Source: Flavobacterium hibernum (GTDB lineage Bacteria; Bacteroidota; Bacteroidia; Flavobacteriales; Flavobacteriaceae). Taken from it: 64,000 nt of DNA. Below, one piece after another: positions 36,901 to 44,486 of this stretch. Both the position numbers and the translations under genes were made by a program. The number at the start of each line of letters is the position of its first letter. Position 1 is the first letter of the stretch. Below the pieces are notes generated by a model. It was not told where the DNA came from. It worked only from the letters and a program-made list of their open reading frames with translations, and did not search any database. Where the stretch lies: positions 1 through 64,000 of the forward strand of contig NZ_JPRK01000006.1 in assembly GCF_000832125.1 (NCBI RefSeq). The letters are read 5' to 3'.

Positions 36901-37307
36901 TCAGGAATAACCATATTAATTTTATGGACATTTCTTTGTAGCGAAAATAAACTCTGAGGATCCCAGTCAACATAAAAAACAGCTCTAACTTGATCTGTAT
37001 TTAGCTCGGCAGGTTTAGTATTTATCTTTTTTAAATTTCGCTTTGCTCTCAAAAAATAATCAAACCCTTTGTATTTTTTTAATTCTTTAGCGCTTAGCTC
37101 AACTGGAGTTATAGGATTAGAAATGTTTTTTTCCTGTTTTGCATTGTTTCCCAAAAGAGGCAATGAAGGTTTTAATCCTTTTTTTAAAGTGATAATAAAA
37201 ATTGGGATTAAAAGTATAATAGCGAATATAAATAGTCTGGTAGACCATTGAAAAGTTTTCCAGCGTTTTTGGGTATTAGTCTGGAAGATTTGTTTTTTGT
37301 CGTTCAT
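33912..37307 (-). CDS. GH18-polysaccharide deacetylase-GT2 fusion enzyme
   Basis: The protein has 1131 residues. An N-terminal membrane anchor (23-42) is followed by a GH18-like domain (about 105-415; GINIDFEE with Glu222 at the catalytic place). Next is a NodB deacetylase domain (490-690; FDDGPD 498-503, H550 and H554, RAPY 588-591, LHD 654-656). A hydrophobic segment (720-745) precedes a family 2 glycosyltransferase (766-1000; DD 802-803, DAD 853-855, ED 949-950, QRFRW 986-990), and three hydrophobic segments (1018-1080) close the protein. All key residues are present. Activity resembles PgaB plus PgaC in one chain, that is, synthesis and trimming of an amino-sugar polymer; the product is unknown. 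Confidence 0.92.
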   Translation of the reverse strand: MNDKKQIFQTNTQKRWKTFQWSTRLFIFAIILLIPIFIITLKKGLKPSLPLLGNNAKQEKNISNPITPVELSAKELKKYKGFDYFLRAKRNLKKINTKPAELNTDQVRAVFYVDWDPQSLFSLQRNVHKINMVIPEWFFIDPKTDLLRTEIDTAALKVMKKSRVKIVPLINNINQSIGKEGDFDGDLIHRILHDKTKRERLISDIIKNLKKYDLQGINIDFEEFKEISDEPIIAFQKELYGKLHSLGYIVSQDIMPNDDDFNIKKLSEYNDYMFLMAYDEHYSGSTPGDISSQKWIERTLDQTAKEIPSSKIILCFAGYGYDWQKGSQATTITYNEAISLAKQYGATIKFNNDSYNNSFSYLDGNKKAHSVYFTDAATNFNIIRFADEYGVAGTALWRLGSEDQRLWTFYNRSLTNESLKKKPFDFDLLKHVTTRFETPDYIGDGEILDVLTDPQPGKINLEINPVESIITEQNYEQLPTKYVISKFGNVHNQVVLTFDDGPDPTYTPQILDILKKEKVPAVFFVVGLQGESNIPLLQRIYNEGHEIGNHTFTHPNIALVSTERATSEMEATRLLIEAVTGRSTVLFRAPYNADAEPTTEAELEPVALSKIHNYYTVGESIDPNDWEIGVSADSIYSRTIKQYEADPDKGIILLHDAGGNRQATVEALPRIIKYFKDKGIQFTTVSHLLGKTKNEIMPKAKGNFLSIDNFIFDLGYWFGNFITATFWVAIILGFVRILLMAGMAFAKKWKDHKYPPVYNPIVGSHPKVSIIVPAYNEEINVVKTIENLLLQDYPDFDIVFVDDGSKDNTFKMVQDAFENNKTVKIHTKPNGGKASALNRGIELTENEYVICIDADTQLKTNAVSELMKRFRIQLKNKQEVGAVAGNVKVGNENTMLTIWQSIEYTTAQNFDRRAFDLINGITVVPGAIGGFRKEAIEKAGGFTTDTLAEDCDLTIRILRNNYHIVNCIEAVAITEAPESLKEFMKQRFRWSYGIMQAFWKNRDACFNPKYKGLGMVSLPNVLIFQIVLPIFAPLADLVLILSLIWNHNDIHSLHKIGIYYIVFMLVDMLVSVVAFIFEKEKLTKLIWLIPQRFVYRQLMYVILFKALRRAIKGESQQWGVLTRTGNVGSVK

Positions 37308-37567
37308 TACTTTTACAACGTATTTTAAATTATAATTACTAGAAAAATATAAGAATTCTGGTGTTTGTTAATTTCCTGTGATGTAAAGTATTATACATGT
37401 AAAAATAAGAGAAATTAAAATACGAAATTACTAATTGTAATTTTTTTGATACGCGCAATAAAAGTTTTAAGAATGTTTAATTAAGCTTTTTTTATAAATC
37501 AAGTAGGCGTTTAGTAATAGCAGAATGCTTGATGTTTTTGATTTAAAACAAAGGAGCTTGAGATTAT
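37308..37567. other. AT-rich intergenic stretch
   Basis: About 260 bases between the fusion enzyme start and the terminator at 37568 hold no credible gene. A weak hairpin (AAATTAC...GTAATTT followed by T, about 37424-37447) is the only structure noticed, and no clear -7 box was fixed. Confidence 0.5.
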
Positions 37568-37604
37568 AAAAAAAGCGGATTAGTTTTTACTAATCCGCTT
37601 TTTT
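37568..37604 (-). terminator. Rho-independent terminator
   Basis: AAAAAAGCGGATTAG and CTAATCCGCTTTTTT pair around a short T-rich loop. It lies downstream of the 85-residue minus-strand gene. The arms match the terminator at 28485-28512. Confidence 0.8.
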
Positions 37605-37706
37605 GAATGTTTTCATATTTATAACCAAAACAAAAGATGTATACCTGATTTCAATTTTTTAAAAAATGATCATCTTTTGATTTTTTTACTTCAACTCGTT
37701 TAGGTG

Positions 37707-37964
37707 TTATTTTTCTTCTTCTAAATTATCAACCGCAGAAATTTGGTCAAGAATGTTGGTTTGGTTGGGTGCGATATAGTTTTTGTTCTCCACAGCATTT
37801 TCTTTTTTGAAAAGAAGATCTAATGCATTGTAAAGTCTCAACAAAACGTCTTTGTCTTCCTTTTCAATCTCTAAAGCAGTATTAAAATTAAAAACGTAGT
37901 TGTTTGAATTGCGTACTTCTACTTTTATAGTTTTTGATGTGATTTTAAATTTGACAATATCCAT
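37707..37964 (-). CDS. Small hypothetical protein
   Basis: The protein has 85 residues. The N-terminal half (DIVKFKITSKTIKVEVRNSNN) is beta-rich and the middle (EDKDVLLRLYNALDLLFKK) helical, while the tail is acidic. There is no signal peptide and no family was recognised. It is a monocistronic minus-strand gene between a terminator and the tRNA-Met terminator. Plausible codon use and a following terminator support it being real. Confidence 0.6.
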   Translation of the reverse strand: MDIVKFKITSKTIKVEVRNSNNYVFNFNTALEIEKEDKDVLLRLYNALDLLFKKENAVENKNYIAPNQTNILDQISAVDNLEEEK

Positions 37965-38047
37965 ATGTTTCTATTTAGAGTGATAGTTTGCTGTTTTTGT
38001 TGATCCCATATTTGAATTTATCACTAAGTTAGGGATTATTTTTAAAT

Positions 38048-38084
38048 AAAAAACCCCTAATCAATTGATGATTAGGGGTTTATT
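38048..38084 (-). terminator. Terminator of the tRNA-Met transcript
   Basis: AAACCCCTAATCA (38051-38063) pairs with TGATTAGGGGTTT (38069-38081) around a five-base loop, with A/T runs on both sides, 9 bases beyond the tRNA 3' end on the minus strand. Confidence 0.85.
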
Positions 38085-38089
38085 TTTTG

Positions 38090-38163
38090 TAGCGAGGACG
38101 GGAGTTGAACCCGTGACCTCAGGGTTATGAATCCTGCGCTCTAACCAACTGAGCTACCTCGCC
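38090..38163 (-). tRNA. tRNA-Met (CAT)
   Basis: The minus strand reads GGCGAGGTAGCTCAGTTGG from 38163, with a D-arm, an anticodon loop TTCATAA giving anticodon CAT, a T-arm (ACGGG TTCAACT CCCGT) and acceptor CCTCGCT plus discriminator A; no CCA is encoded. The G1-T72 and A31-C39 pairs are non-Watson-Crick. CAT could also be a lysidine-modified tRNA-Ile; the elongator Met reading is more likely. Confidence 0.92.
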
Positions 38164-38199
38164 AAGATTGCAAGTGAACCGTGTTCCTCATTGCGGGTG

Positions 38200-38229
38200 C
38201 AAAGATAGAAATAATATTAATTGTTGCAA
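38200..38229 (-). promoter_or_regulatory. Promoter of tRNA-Met
   Basis: The minus strand has TATCTTTG at 38207-38200 (-7) and TTG at about 38229-38227 (-33), 19 bases apart. The start region reads CACCCGCAATG, the same as at the B12 operon promoter. Confidence 0.65.
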
Positions 38230-38267
38230 GAATAAAATGAAGAAAAAAAAATATTTTTAAAAATGCA

Positions 38268-38296
38268 TTGTTTTTGGACATATATTCTTATATTTC
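38268..38296 (+). promoter_or_regulatory. Probable promoter of the START-like gene
   Basis: TTG at 38268-38270 and TATATTTC at 38289-38296 (one base off consensus) are 18 bases apart, about 20 bases before the ATG at 38318. Confidence 0.45.
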
Positions 38297-38317
38297 CAAA
38301 AAAATTAAAAGTAGCAC

Positions 38318-38710
38318 ATGGATCCAAAAATACGTTACGAAATCGAGTTTCCGATCAATTCTTCGCCGCAATTATTGTATCAATATATATCAACACCGTC
38401 AGGTTTGTCAGAATGGTTTGCAGACAATGTAAATTCAAGAGGCGAATTTTTTACTTTCATTTGGAATGACTCGCAGGAAAAAGCGCGTTTGGCTTCTAAA
38501 AAAACTGGTGAAAAAGTTAAATTTAAATGGGTTGACGAAAGCAGTAAGGATACAGAGTATTTTTTTGAATTACATATCTTAGTTGATGAATTGACTAAAG
38601 ATGTGTCTTTAATGGTTGTCGATTTTGCTGAAAAAGAAGAAGTAGGAGAAGCTAAACAATTGTGGGAGAATCAGATCTCAGACCTGAAACATCTTATAGG
38701 TTCTGTTTAG
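38318..38710 (+). CDS. START/AHSA1-like domain protein
   Basis: This 130-residue cytoplasmic protein starts MDPKIRYEIEFPINSS and contains the family-typical YQYISTPSGLSEWFADNV and TFIWNDSQEKARL segments of START-like (SRPBCC superfamily) domains in Bacteroidota. The fold has a hydrophobic ligand cavity; the ligand is unknown. It is followed 54 bases later by the class IV aminotransferase gene in the same direction. The distance and an intervening T-rich patch leave the operon status open. Confidence 0.85.
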   Translation: MDPKIRYEIEFPINSSPQLLYQYISTPSGLSEWFADNVNSRGEFFTFIWNDSQEKARLASKKTGEKVKFKWVDESSKDTEYFFELHILVDELTKDVSLMVVDFAEKEEVGEAKQLWENQISDLKHLIGSV

Positions 38711-38764
38711 TAAAAGTCTATTTTATACCTTATATTTGCCCTGAACAAAATTCAGGGTTTTTTT

Positions 38765-39604
38765 ATGATCAATTTTAACGGAAATATAGTTGCGCAGGAT
38801 GATAGTGCATTAACTCAAAATCGCGCTTTTTTGTATGGAGATGGTGTTTTTGAAACATTAAAAATAGTCAATAATAAAATTTTATTTCTTGAAGATCATT
38901 ATTTTAGACTGATGGCTTCAATGCGTGTGGTTCGTATGGAAATTCCAATGAACTTTACAATGGAATATTTTGAAGAGCAAGTTTTAAGTTTGCTTCAGAA
39001 AAAAAATATTTCAGCCTCAGCCAGAGCCCGAATTACTGTATTTAGAAACGATGGTGGTTTGTATTTGCCAAAAACCAACGATGTTTCATATTTAATTCAC
39101 GCAACACCACTTGACAGTACAGCATACGCTTTAAATTCTGCTGAATATGAAGTTGATTTGTATAAAGATTTCTACGTAACCAAACAATTATTATCGTCTA
39201 TTAAAACGACTAATAAGATGATTAATGTTACTGGAAGTATTTTTGCTCACGAAAATGGCTTAGCAAATTGTATTTTAGTAAATGATACTAAAAATGTTGT
39301 TGAAGCATTGCAAGGAAATTTATTTATGGTTGTGGGTAAAAAACTTATTACACCGCCAATTTCTGAGGGATGTTTGAACGGAATAATGCGTAAGCAAATA
39401 TTAGCTTTGGCTAAAAAAATAGAAGGTATCGAAGTTTCGGAAGAAATAATTTCGCCATTTGATCTTCAAAAAGCAGATGAATTATTTGTGACCAATGTAA
39501 TCATGGGGATACAACCGATAACTAAATATCGAAAAAAAGTATTTATAAATGATGTGGCTCAATTATTAATACAAAAGCTAAATGAATCCATATCCGAAAA
39601 TTAA
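38765..39604 (+). CDS. Class IV PLP aminotransferase (ADC lyase/BCAT-like)
   Basis: The protein has 279 residues, the fold-type IV PLP family. It starts with ALTQNRAFLYGDGVFETL, the usual N-terminal signature, carries the PLP-lysine region SSIKTTNKMINV and ends with the cofactor phosphate segment VTNVIMGIQPITKY. Members include aminodeoxychorismate lyase (folate), branched-chain and D-amino acid aminotransferases. The size and GDGVFETL pattern favour a PabC-type role, but this is not certain. Its stop overlaps that of the convergent YqgE gene by four bases. Confidence 0.85.
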   Translation: MINFNGNIVAQDDSALTQNRAFLYGDGVFETLKIVNNKILFLEDHYFRLMASMRVVRMEIPMNFTMEYFEEQVLSLLQKKNISASARARITVFRNDGGLYLPKTNDVSYLIHATPLDSTAYALNSAEYEVDLYKDFYVTKQLLSSIKTTNKMINVTGSIFAHENGLANCILVNDTKNVVEALQGNLFMVVGKKLITPPISEGCLNGIMRKQILALAKKIEGIEVSEEIISPFDLQKADELFVTNVIMGIQPITKYRKKVFINDVAQLLIQKLNESISEN

Positions 39605-40161
39605 TTCAGATATGGGTTTTCAGGTGCATTTGACCAAATAAGATAATCGCCACCAAGCTCAATAATTTGTTCTTTCCAAAAATGGGTAGTTGACTTTCCA
39701 ATAATTTTATTTTTGTAATTATTATCAGCAATAATCCAAGAGTTTGCTTGCATTTCATTCTCGAGTTGATTTTCGTCCCAACCTGTATAGCCTAAGAAAA
39801 AACGGATATTATTTTTATTAATTGATCCGTCATTTATTAAGTCTTTAGTCGATTCAAAATCACCTCCCCAATAAATTCCATTAGAAATCTCGACACTATT
39901 CGGGATTAATTCAGGAATATTGTGAATAAAATATAAGTTATCCTGTTCAACAGGACCTCCGTTGTATATCTTGAAAGTAGCTTCAATTTCGGGTATTAGG
40001 TCATTAATAGTGTACTTTAAGGGTTTATTAATGATAAAACCAATTGATCCTTCTTTGTTATGGTCTGCTAATAAAATTACCGATCTATTAAAAGATAAAT
40101 CTCCAATTATAGAAGGTTCAGCAATAAGCAGGTGTCCTTTTTTTAATTTTTCTGAAATCAT
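39601..40161 (-). CDS. YqgE/AlgH family protein (DUF179)
   Basis: The protein has 186 residues from MISEKLKKGHLLIAEP; an upstream Met 10 codons earlier is not family-like. Signature motifs are LSFNRSVILLADHN, GSIGFIINKPL, IYNGGPVEQD and FLGYTGWDENQLENE. It is a cytoplasmic protein of unknown biochemistry, widespread next to different genes. It is convergent with the aminotransferase. Confidence 0.92.
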   Translation of the reverse strand: MISEKLKKGHLLIAEPSIIGDLSFNRSVILLADHNKEGSIGFIINKPLKYTINDLIPEIEATFKIYNGGPVEQDNLYFIHNIPELIPNSVEISNGIYWGGDFESTKDLINDGSINKNNIRFFLGYTGWDENQLENEMQANSWIIADNNYKNKIIGKSTTHFWKEQIIELGGDYLIWSNAPENPYLN

Positions 40162-40233
40162 ACGGCTACAATTTTTATTAAATTTAATCATAAAATTTTA
40201 AAAAACCCAAATAAAATCGTTAAAGCGCATAAA

Positions 40234-40257
40234 AAAACCCTTCATAAGAAGGGTTTT
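40234..40257 (-). terminator. Rho-independent terminator of the HU gene
   Basis: AAAACCCTTC and GAAGGGTTTT pair around ATAA, with a T run on the minus strand, 33 bases after the HU stop codon. Confidence 0.85.
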
Positions 40258-40289
40258 GATTATATTATAAGTTTAGAGAACTTTCTTAC

Positions 40290-40562
40290 TTAGTTCACTG
40301 CACCTTCTAATTCAGCTCCAGCTTTGAATTTTACAACATTTTTAGCTGCGATTTGAATAGTTTTTCCTGTTTGTGGGTTTCTACCATCTCTAGCAGCTCT
40401 AGCAGATACTGACCAAGATCCAAAACCTACTAATGAAACTCTTCCACCTTTTTTCAAAGTAGCTCCTACGTTTCCTAAAAATGATTCTAAAGCCAATTTT
40501 GCCGCAGCTTTTGTGATTCCTGCATCAGCAGCGATAGCATCGATTAATTCTGATTTGTTCAT
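40290..40562 (-). CDS. HU-family DNA-binding protein
   Basis: The protein has 90 residues with a full HU pattern: MNKSELIDAIAADAGITKAAA, then VSLVGFGSWSVSARAARDGRNPQTG carrying the DNA-binding beta arm, and VVKFKAGAELEGAVN at the end. It is a nucleoid-associated histone-like protein. It is monocistronic with its own terminator. Confidence 0.96.
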   Translation of the reverse strand: MNKSELIDAIAADAGITKAAAKLALESFLGNVGATLKKGGRVSLVGFGSWSVSARAARDGRNPQTGKTIQIAAKNVVKFKAGAELEGAVN

Positions 40563-40742
40563 AATAATTAGTTATTAATTGTTGGTTAAAAAAAATTGTT
40601 AATACACAAATTTAGTAGGAAATCCGTTCCTTGCAAGTGTTTTCTTTAATTTTAGCAAAAATTGTTAATAACTTGCTTTTTTTGTTCATAAAGCGGGTTA
40701 TTCATCGATCAAAAACAAGTAGAAACCCCTGTTTTACTGACG

Positions 40743-41690
40743 TTAATAGACTTTTGCGCTATCAGAAAAAGTTATTCCATTAAGTAATTCTGTTACTTGC
40801 ATTCTCTTTTTTCCTGGTAATTGTAAACTTATTAGTTGTAAAAAGCCATCTTGTACTGCAATTTTGATTTCTTTTTTGCTGAAAATCAATTTTCCTGCCT
40901 CATAAGAATGAGCTTCAGAAATCAATTTAGCTTCGTATATTTTAATGCTTAATTCTTCATCTTTATCTTTTAGAAAACACCACGAAGCTGGATATGGGCT
41001 TAAACCTCGAATTAAATTATTGATTTCTGCTCCGGATTTTGTCCAGTCAATCTTGCAATTTTCTTTGTTGAGTTTGTAGGCTGTTTTAATTTCGACATTA
41101 TCTTCTTGAATTGTAGTGGTCACATTTCCTTTTTCGATAATTTTTAATGTATCAATTACGGTTTCGCTTCCTAATAGCATTAATCTGTCGTGTAATTGTC
41201 CTGCGTTTTCTTCCGGTTCAATAGCAATTTCAGAATTTAAAATCATTGCTCCCGTATCTATTTTGTCGTCAATAAAGAAAGTCGTTACTCCTGTTTTAGT
41301 TTCTCCATTAATAATAGCCCAATTAATTGGCGCTGCACCACGATAATTTGGTAATAAAGAAGCATGAAGATTAAAAGTTCCTAAACTAGGCATTTCCCAA
41401 ACTACTTTTGGTAACATTCTAAAAGCAACAACAATTTGCAAATTGGCATTTAAAGATTTTAGTTCGGCTAAAAAACTCTCATCTTTTAAGTTAGTTGGCT
41501 GCAATAAAGTAAGGTTGTTTGCTAATGCATATTCTTTAACTGCTGAATATTTTATTTTTTGTCCACGCCCCGCCGGTTTATCAGCAGCAGTAATAACGCC
41601 AACAACATCATAATCGTTTTTAATAATGGTGTCCAAAATGCCTACAGCAAATTCTGGAGTTCCCATAAATATAATTCTCAATTTTTCCAT
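40743..41690 (-). CDS. fmt: Methionyl-tRNA formyltransferase
   Basis: This 315-residue enzyme formylates Met-tRNA(fMet) using 10-formyl-THF. The N-terminal domain shows IIFMGTPEFAVGIL, the folate/catalytic signature NLHASLLPNYRGAAPINWAI and the Asp motif FFIDDKIDTGAMI. The C-terminal tRNA-binding domain spans about 205-315. Its ATG overlaps the TAA of recQ by one base, so the two are translationally coupled. Confidence 0.96.
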   Translation of the reverse strand: MEKLRIIFMGTPEFAVGILDTIIKNDYDVVGVITAADKPAGRGQKIKYSAVKEYALANNLTLLQPTNLKDESFLAELKSLNANLQIVVAFRMLPKVVWEMPSLGTFNLHASLLPNYRGAAPINWAIINGETKTGVTTFFIDDKIDTGAMILNSEIAIEPEENAGQLHDRLMLLGSETVIDTLKIIEKGNVTTTIQEDNVEIKTAYKLNKENCKIDWTKSGAEINNLIRGLSPYPASWCFLKDKDEELSIKIYEAKLISEAHSYEAGKLIFSKKEIKIAVQDGFLQLISLQLPGKKRMQVTELLNGITFSDSAKVY

Positions 41691-43585
41691 TATGTTTTTA
41701 AAGTGTATTTATTATTTGGAAGTATAGTAATATGATTGTTTTCTAATAATTCCTGAAGAGCTAAAATAATATCATTAGCATCTAGTTTTATTTGAAGCTG
41801 AATTTCTCTCGAAGTCAAAGCGGCAGATTTTAATAAATGTAAAATTTTATCGGCAATCAAATCAGCTTCGGTGATTTTTCCTTTCTGAGTAATGCAATAC
41901 GAACAAACACCGCAATTCTTATTGGTTTCTTCTCCAAAATAATCCAGAATCAATCTGTTTTTACAGGTTTTGTTTTCCTTTATATAATGTAGAACAGACA
42001 AAAGTTGCTCTTCTTTTAATTTGTTTTGTTTTTCTAGATATTTAGAAACTCGGTTTATGGTTAAGTCATCTTCGCGAACTTCATTAAATAATATAGTAGC
42101 ATCATTATTTTTTGATTTGTATTCGATTATTTCTTTTTCCTTTAATTTTTCTAAAACTGCCACAACTTGTTCTTCAGTATGTTGTGATTTTTTTGCAATT
42201 AACGAAAGATTAAAAGGTGTTTTCATTTCGTAAACACCTGGATAAGTTCTTAAAATCGCAAGAATAATTTCTTCGTCATTTGGATTCAAACTCATGTATC
42301 GAATCACTTCTTTAGACTCAATTAAAAACTGTAATGTAATCTTTTCTGAAAATTCCTGCGACATCGTAATGATTCCCTGCTGATTTAAAAATTGCAAAGC
42401 ATTATAAGTTTTTAAAGTAGGGAAGTCGTATTTGCCACAAAAATGATTCAGTTTAAACGAAAACGAGTCATCTAAGCCTTCGCCATATGCAATCTGAAAA
42501 TAATTGCAAAGTTTGACATACATTGTTTTTAGAAACTTCTTATCAGGTAGAACATTCAAAAATTGTTGTTCTGTTTGAGTTGCGTCTGAGTTATTAAAAA
42601 GTAAAACCGAATAAGCTTTTTCGCCATTTCGGCCCGCTCTTCCAGATTCTTGGTAATAATTTTCGAGGTTTTCTGGCAGTTGGGTATGAATAACCGTTTT
42701 TACATTGTCCTTGTCAATTCCCATTCCAAAAGCATTTGTGGCCACTATAACTTGTGCTTTTTCAGACATCCACAATTGCATGTTTTTGTCTTTTTCTTTA
42801 GATGAAAGTCCACCGTGATAATATGTTGCGTTAAAACCTAAAGATTGTAATTGTGTTGACATATTCAAGCACGATTTTCTGTTTCGCACATATATAATAG
42901 AGGGCTGCGGGTTTTTCTTTAAAATTTGTTCTACACGATACAGTTTATCTTCGACTTCAAAAACCATGTATGCAATATTTTTTCTTTCAAAAGATTGCTG
43001 AAAAAGTACAGGGCTTTTTAAACCTAATTCGGTTTTTATATCTTCAATAACTCTTGGAGTTGCCGTAGCAGTCAAGGCTAAAAACGGAATCTTTGGAAAG
43101 TATTTTTTTAGTTCTGAAATTTTTAAATAAGCTGGACGAAAATCATGTCCCCATTGCGAAACACAATGCGCTTCGTCAATTGCAATTAAATTTATAGGAA
43201 GATTTTTAATGCGTTCTAAAATCCAGTCCGATTGTAAGCGCTCCGGCGAAAGATATAAAAACTTATAATTTCCGTATTGGCAATTGTCCAGAAGATCAAT
43301 AATTTCCTCGGTATGAATCCCGCCAGTAAGAGCAATCGCTTTAATATTGCGTTTTTGTAAATTTGCCACCTGATCTTTCATCAAAGCAATTAAGGGCGAA
43401 ACTACTAAACAAATTCCTTCCTTCATCAAGGATGGAACCTGAAAACAAATCGATTTTCCGCCTCCGGTTGGAAGCAGGGCAAAAGTATCCTGACCGTCCA
43501 AAATCGAGTCAATAATCTCCTTTTGCAACGGTCTAAAACTGTCGTGTTTCCAGTATTTTAAAAGAATTTCTTGCGCTTCAGGCAT
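41690..43585 (-). CDS. recQ: ATP-dependent DNA helicase RecQ
   Basis: The protein has 631 residues with the full RecQ core: the Walker A LLPTGGGKSICFQVP, DEAH in AIDEAHCVSQWGHDFRP, aromatic loop and motif VI HTQLPENLENYYQESGRAGRNG. The zinc-binding RQC region carries CKNRLILDYFGEE with CGVCSYC. The C-terminal HRDC part looks short. It acts in recombination and repair of stalled forks. It is coupled to fmt downstream. Confidence 0.96.
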   Translation of the reverse strand: MPEAQEILLKYWKHDSFRPLQKEIIDSILDGQDTFALLPTGGGKSICFQVPSLMKEGICLVVSPLIALMKDQVANLQKRNIKAIALTGGIHTEEIIDLLDNCQYGNYKFLYLSPERLQSDWILERIKNLPINLIAIDEAHCVSQWGHDFRPAYLKISELKKYFPKIPFLALTATATPRVIEDIKTELGLKSPVLFQQSFERKNIAYMVFEVEDKLYRVEQILKKNPQPSIIYVRNRKSCLNMSTQLQSLGFNATYYHGGLSSKEKDKNMQLWMSEKAQVIVATNAFGMGIDKDNVKTVIHTQLPENLENYYQESGRAGRNGEKAYSVLLFNNSDATQTEQQFLNVLPDKKFLKTMYVKLCNYFQIAYGEGLDDSFSFKLNHFCGKYDFPTLKTYNALQFLNQQGIITMSQEFSEKITLQFLIESKEVIRYMSLNPNDEEIILAILRTYPGVYEMKTPFNLSLIAKKSQHTEEQVVAVLEKLKEKEIIEYKSKNNDATILFNEVREDDLTINRVSKYLEKQNKLKEEQLLSVLHYIKENKTCKNRLILDYFGEETNKNCGVCSYCITQKGKITEADLIADKILHLLKSAALTSREIQLQIKLDANDIILALQELLENNHITILPNNKYTLKT

Positions 43586-43649
43586 TAGTCTTGTTTTAAA
43601 GTTAAAAAATTTAGAAATCAGTTTCTAGTTTTACAACTTTAAAACATGC

Positions 43650-44183
43650 CTAAATTTTATCTAAGATATAAAGAATTCTGTTCTCAACCGTATCTTTAGG
43701 TACTTCAATTAAGTTATATCCGTATTTTTGATAGGTTTCAACAAGATGTTTTTGTATCGTTAATGCCTGTTCGAAATTTTCGTAACGTTCAGTGTCGCTT
43801 TCGTAAATTTCTTCCCACGGCGGTAAAATAAAAGTTTTAGAATATTTAAAGTCTTCACAGGCTTTAACAAAGTGCTCCGGGTATTCGTCGCCAATATAAT
43901 CCATATAAGCAGTAACATCGGGAATTCCGCGATCTATAAAAACTACATCATGAGGTTCTTCAAGTGCACTCTTAAACTGCTTAATACGGCCTTCCAATAA
44001 CATTTCGCTAAACAACAAAGGTTGTTCCAGGAACAATTGTTCGATACCGCGTTGCTGTGCTTCGAGTGTAACTTGTCGTGAAATTTCAGGGTAACAACAG
44101 TAGCCACGAGCTACTAATTCGTTGATAAGAGTAGATTTTCCCGTTCCCGGGCCACCAATGAGAACTATGATTTGTTTTTGCAC
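43650..44183 (-). CDS. P-loop AAA_28-like ATPase
   Basis: The protein has 177 residues with a Walker A (IGGPGTGKSTLINEL) and VFIDRG at the Walker B place. Its PEISRQVTLEAQQRG segment resembles the AAA_28/NadR-kinase-like group. It is cytoplasmic. It is probably a nucleoside or nucleotide kinase, but the substrate cannot be inferred. The gap to recQ is 64 bases. Confidence 0.8.
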   Translation of the reverse strand: MQKQIIVLIGGPGTGKSTLINELVARGYCCYPEISRQVTLEAQQRGIEQLFLEQPLLFSEMLLEGRIKQFKSALEEPHDVVFIDRGIPDVTAYMDYIGDEYPEHFVKACEDFKYSKTFILPPWEEIYESDTERYENFEQALTIQKHLVETYQKYGYNLIEVPKDTVENRILYILDKI

Positions 44184-44284
44184 TTTCGTAAAATAAAGCG
44201 CAAATTTACCTAAACTTATTGTATTTAAAAAGATTATTTTGCCTTGAGCGAATGATTTCGCATTTTTTTTATAATTATTGCCGC

Positions 44285-44486
44285 AACTGGACTAAAGTCC
44301 AGCTCTACAAAATGAATTGTTCCTTTGGAACTTAAACCAAAAAGAGTCGCGGGCTAGGCAAATATTGTAGGGTTGGACTTTAGTCCAGTTATAAAATGGA
44401 AGGTAGCAAGTTTTGAATGTTTTTATGTTTAGCCGTTGGTTTTAACCAATAAATTAAATGATTTTATGAGTTTGGCTTTAGCCAAA
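44285..44486. repeat. Array of nested palindromes
   Basis: Two arms, AACTGGACTAAAGTCCAGCT.. (44285-44308) and ..TTGGACTTTAGTCCAGTT (44367-44390), are reverse complements with two mismatches, and each arm is itself a palindrome. Between and after them are GTTCCTTTGGAAC (44319-44331), TTGGTTTTAACCAA (44436-44449) and TTTGGCTTTAGCCAAA (44471-44486). No protein is encoded. Confidence 0.6.
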
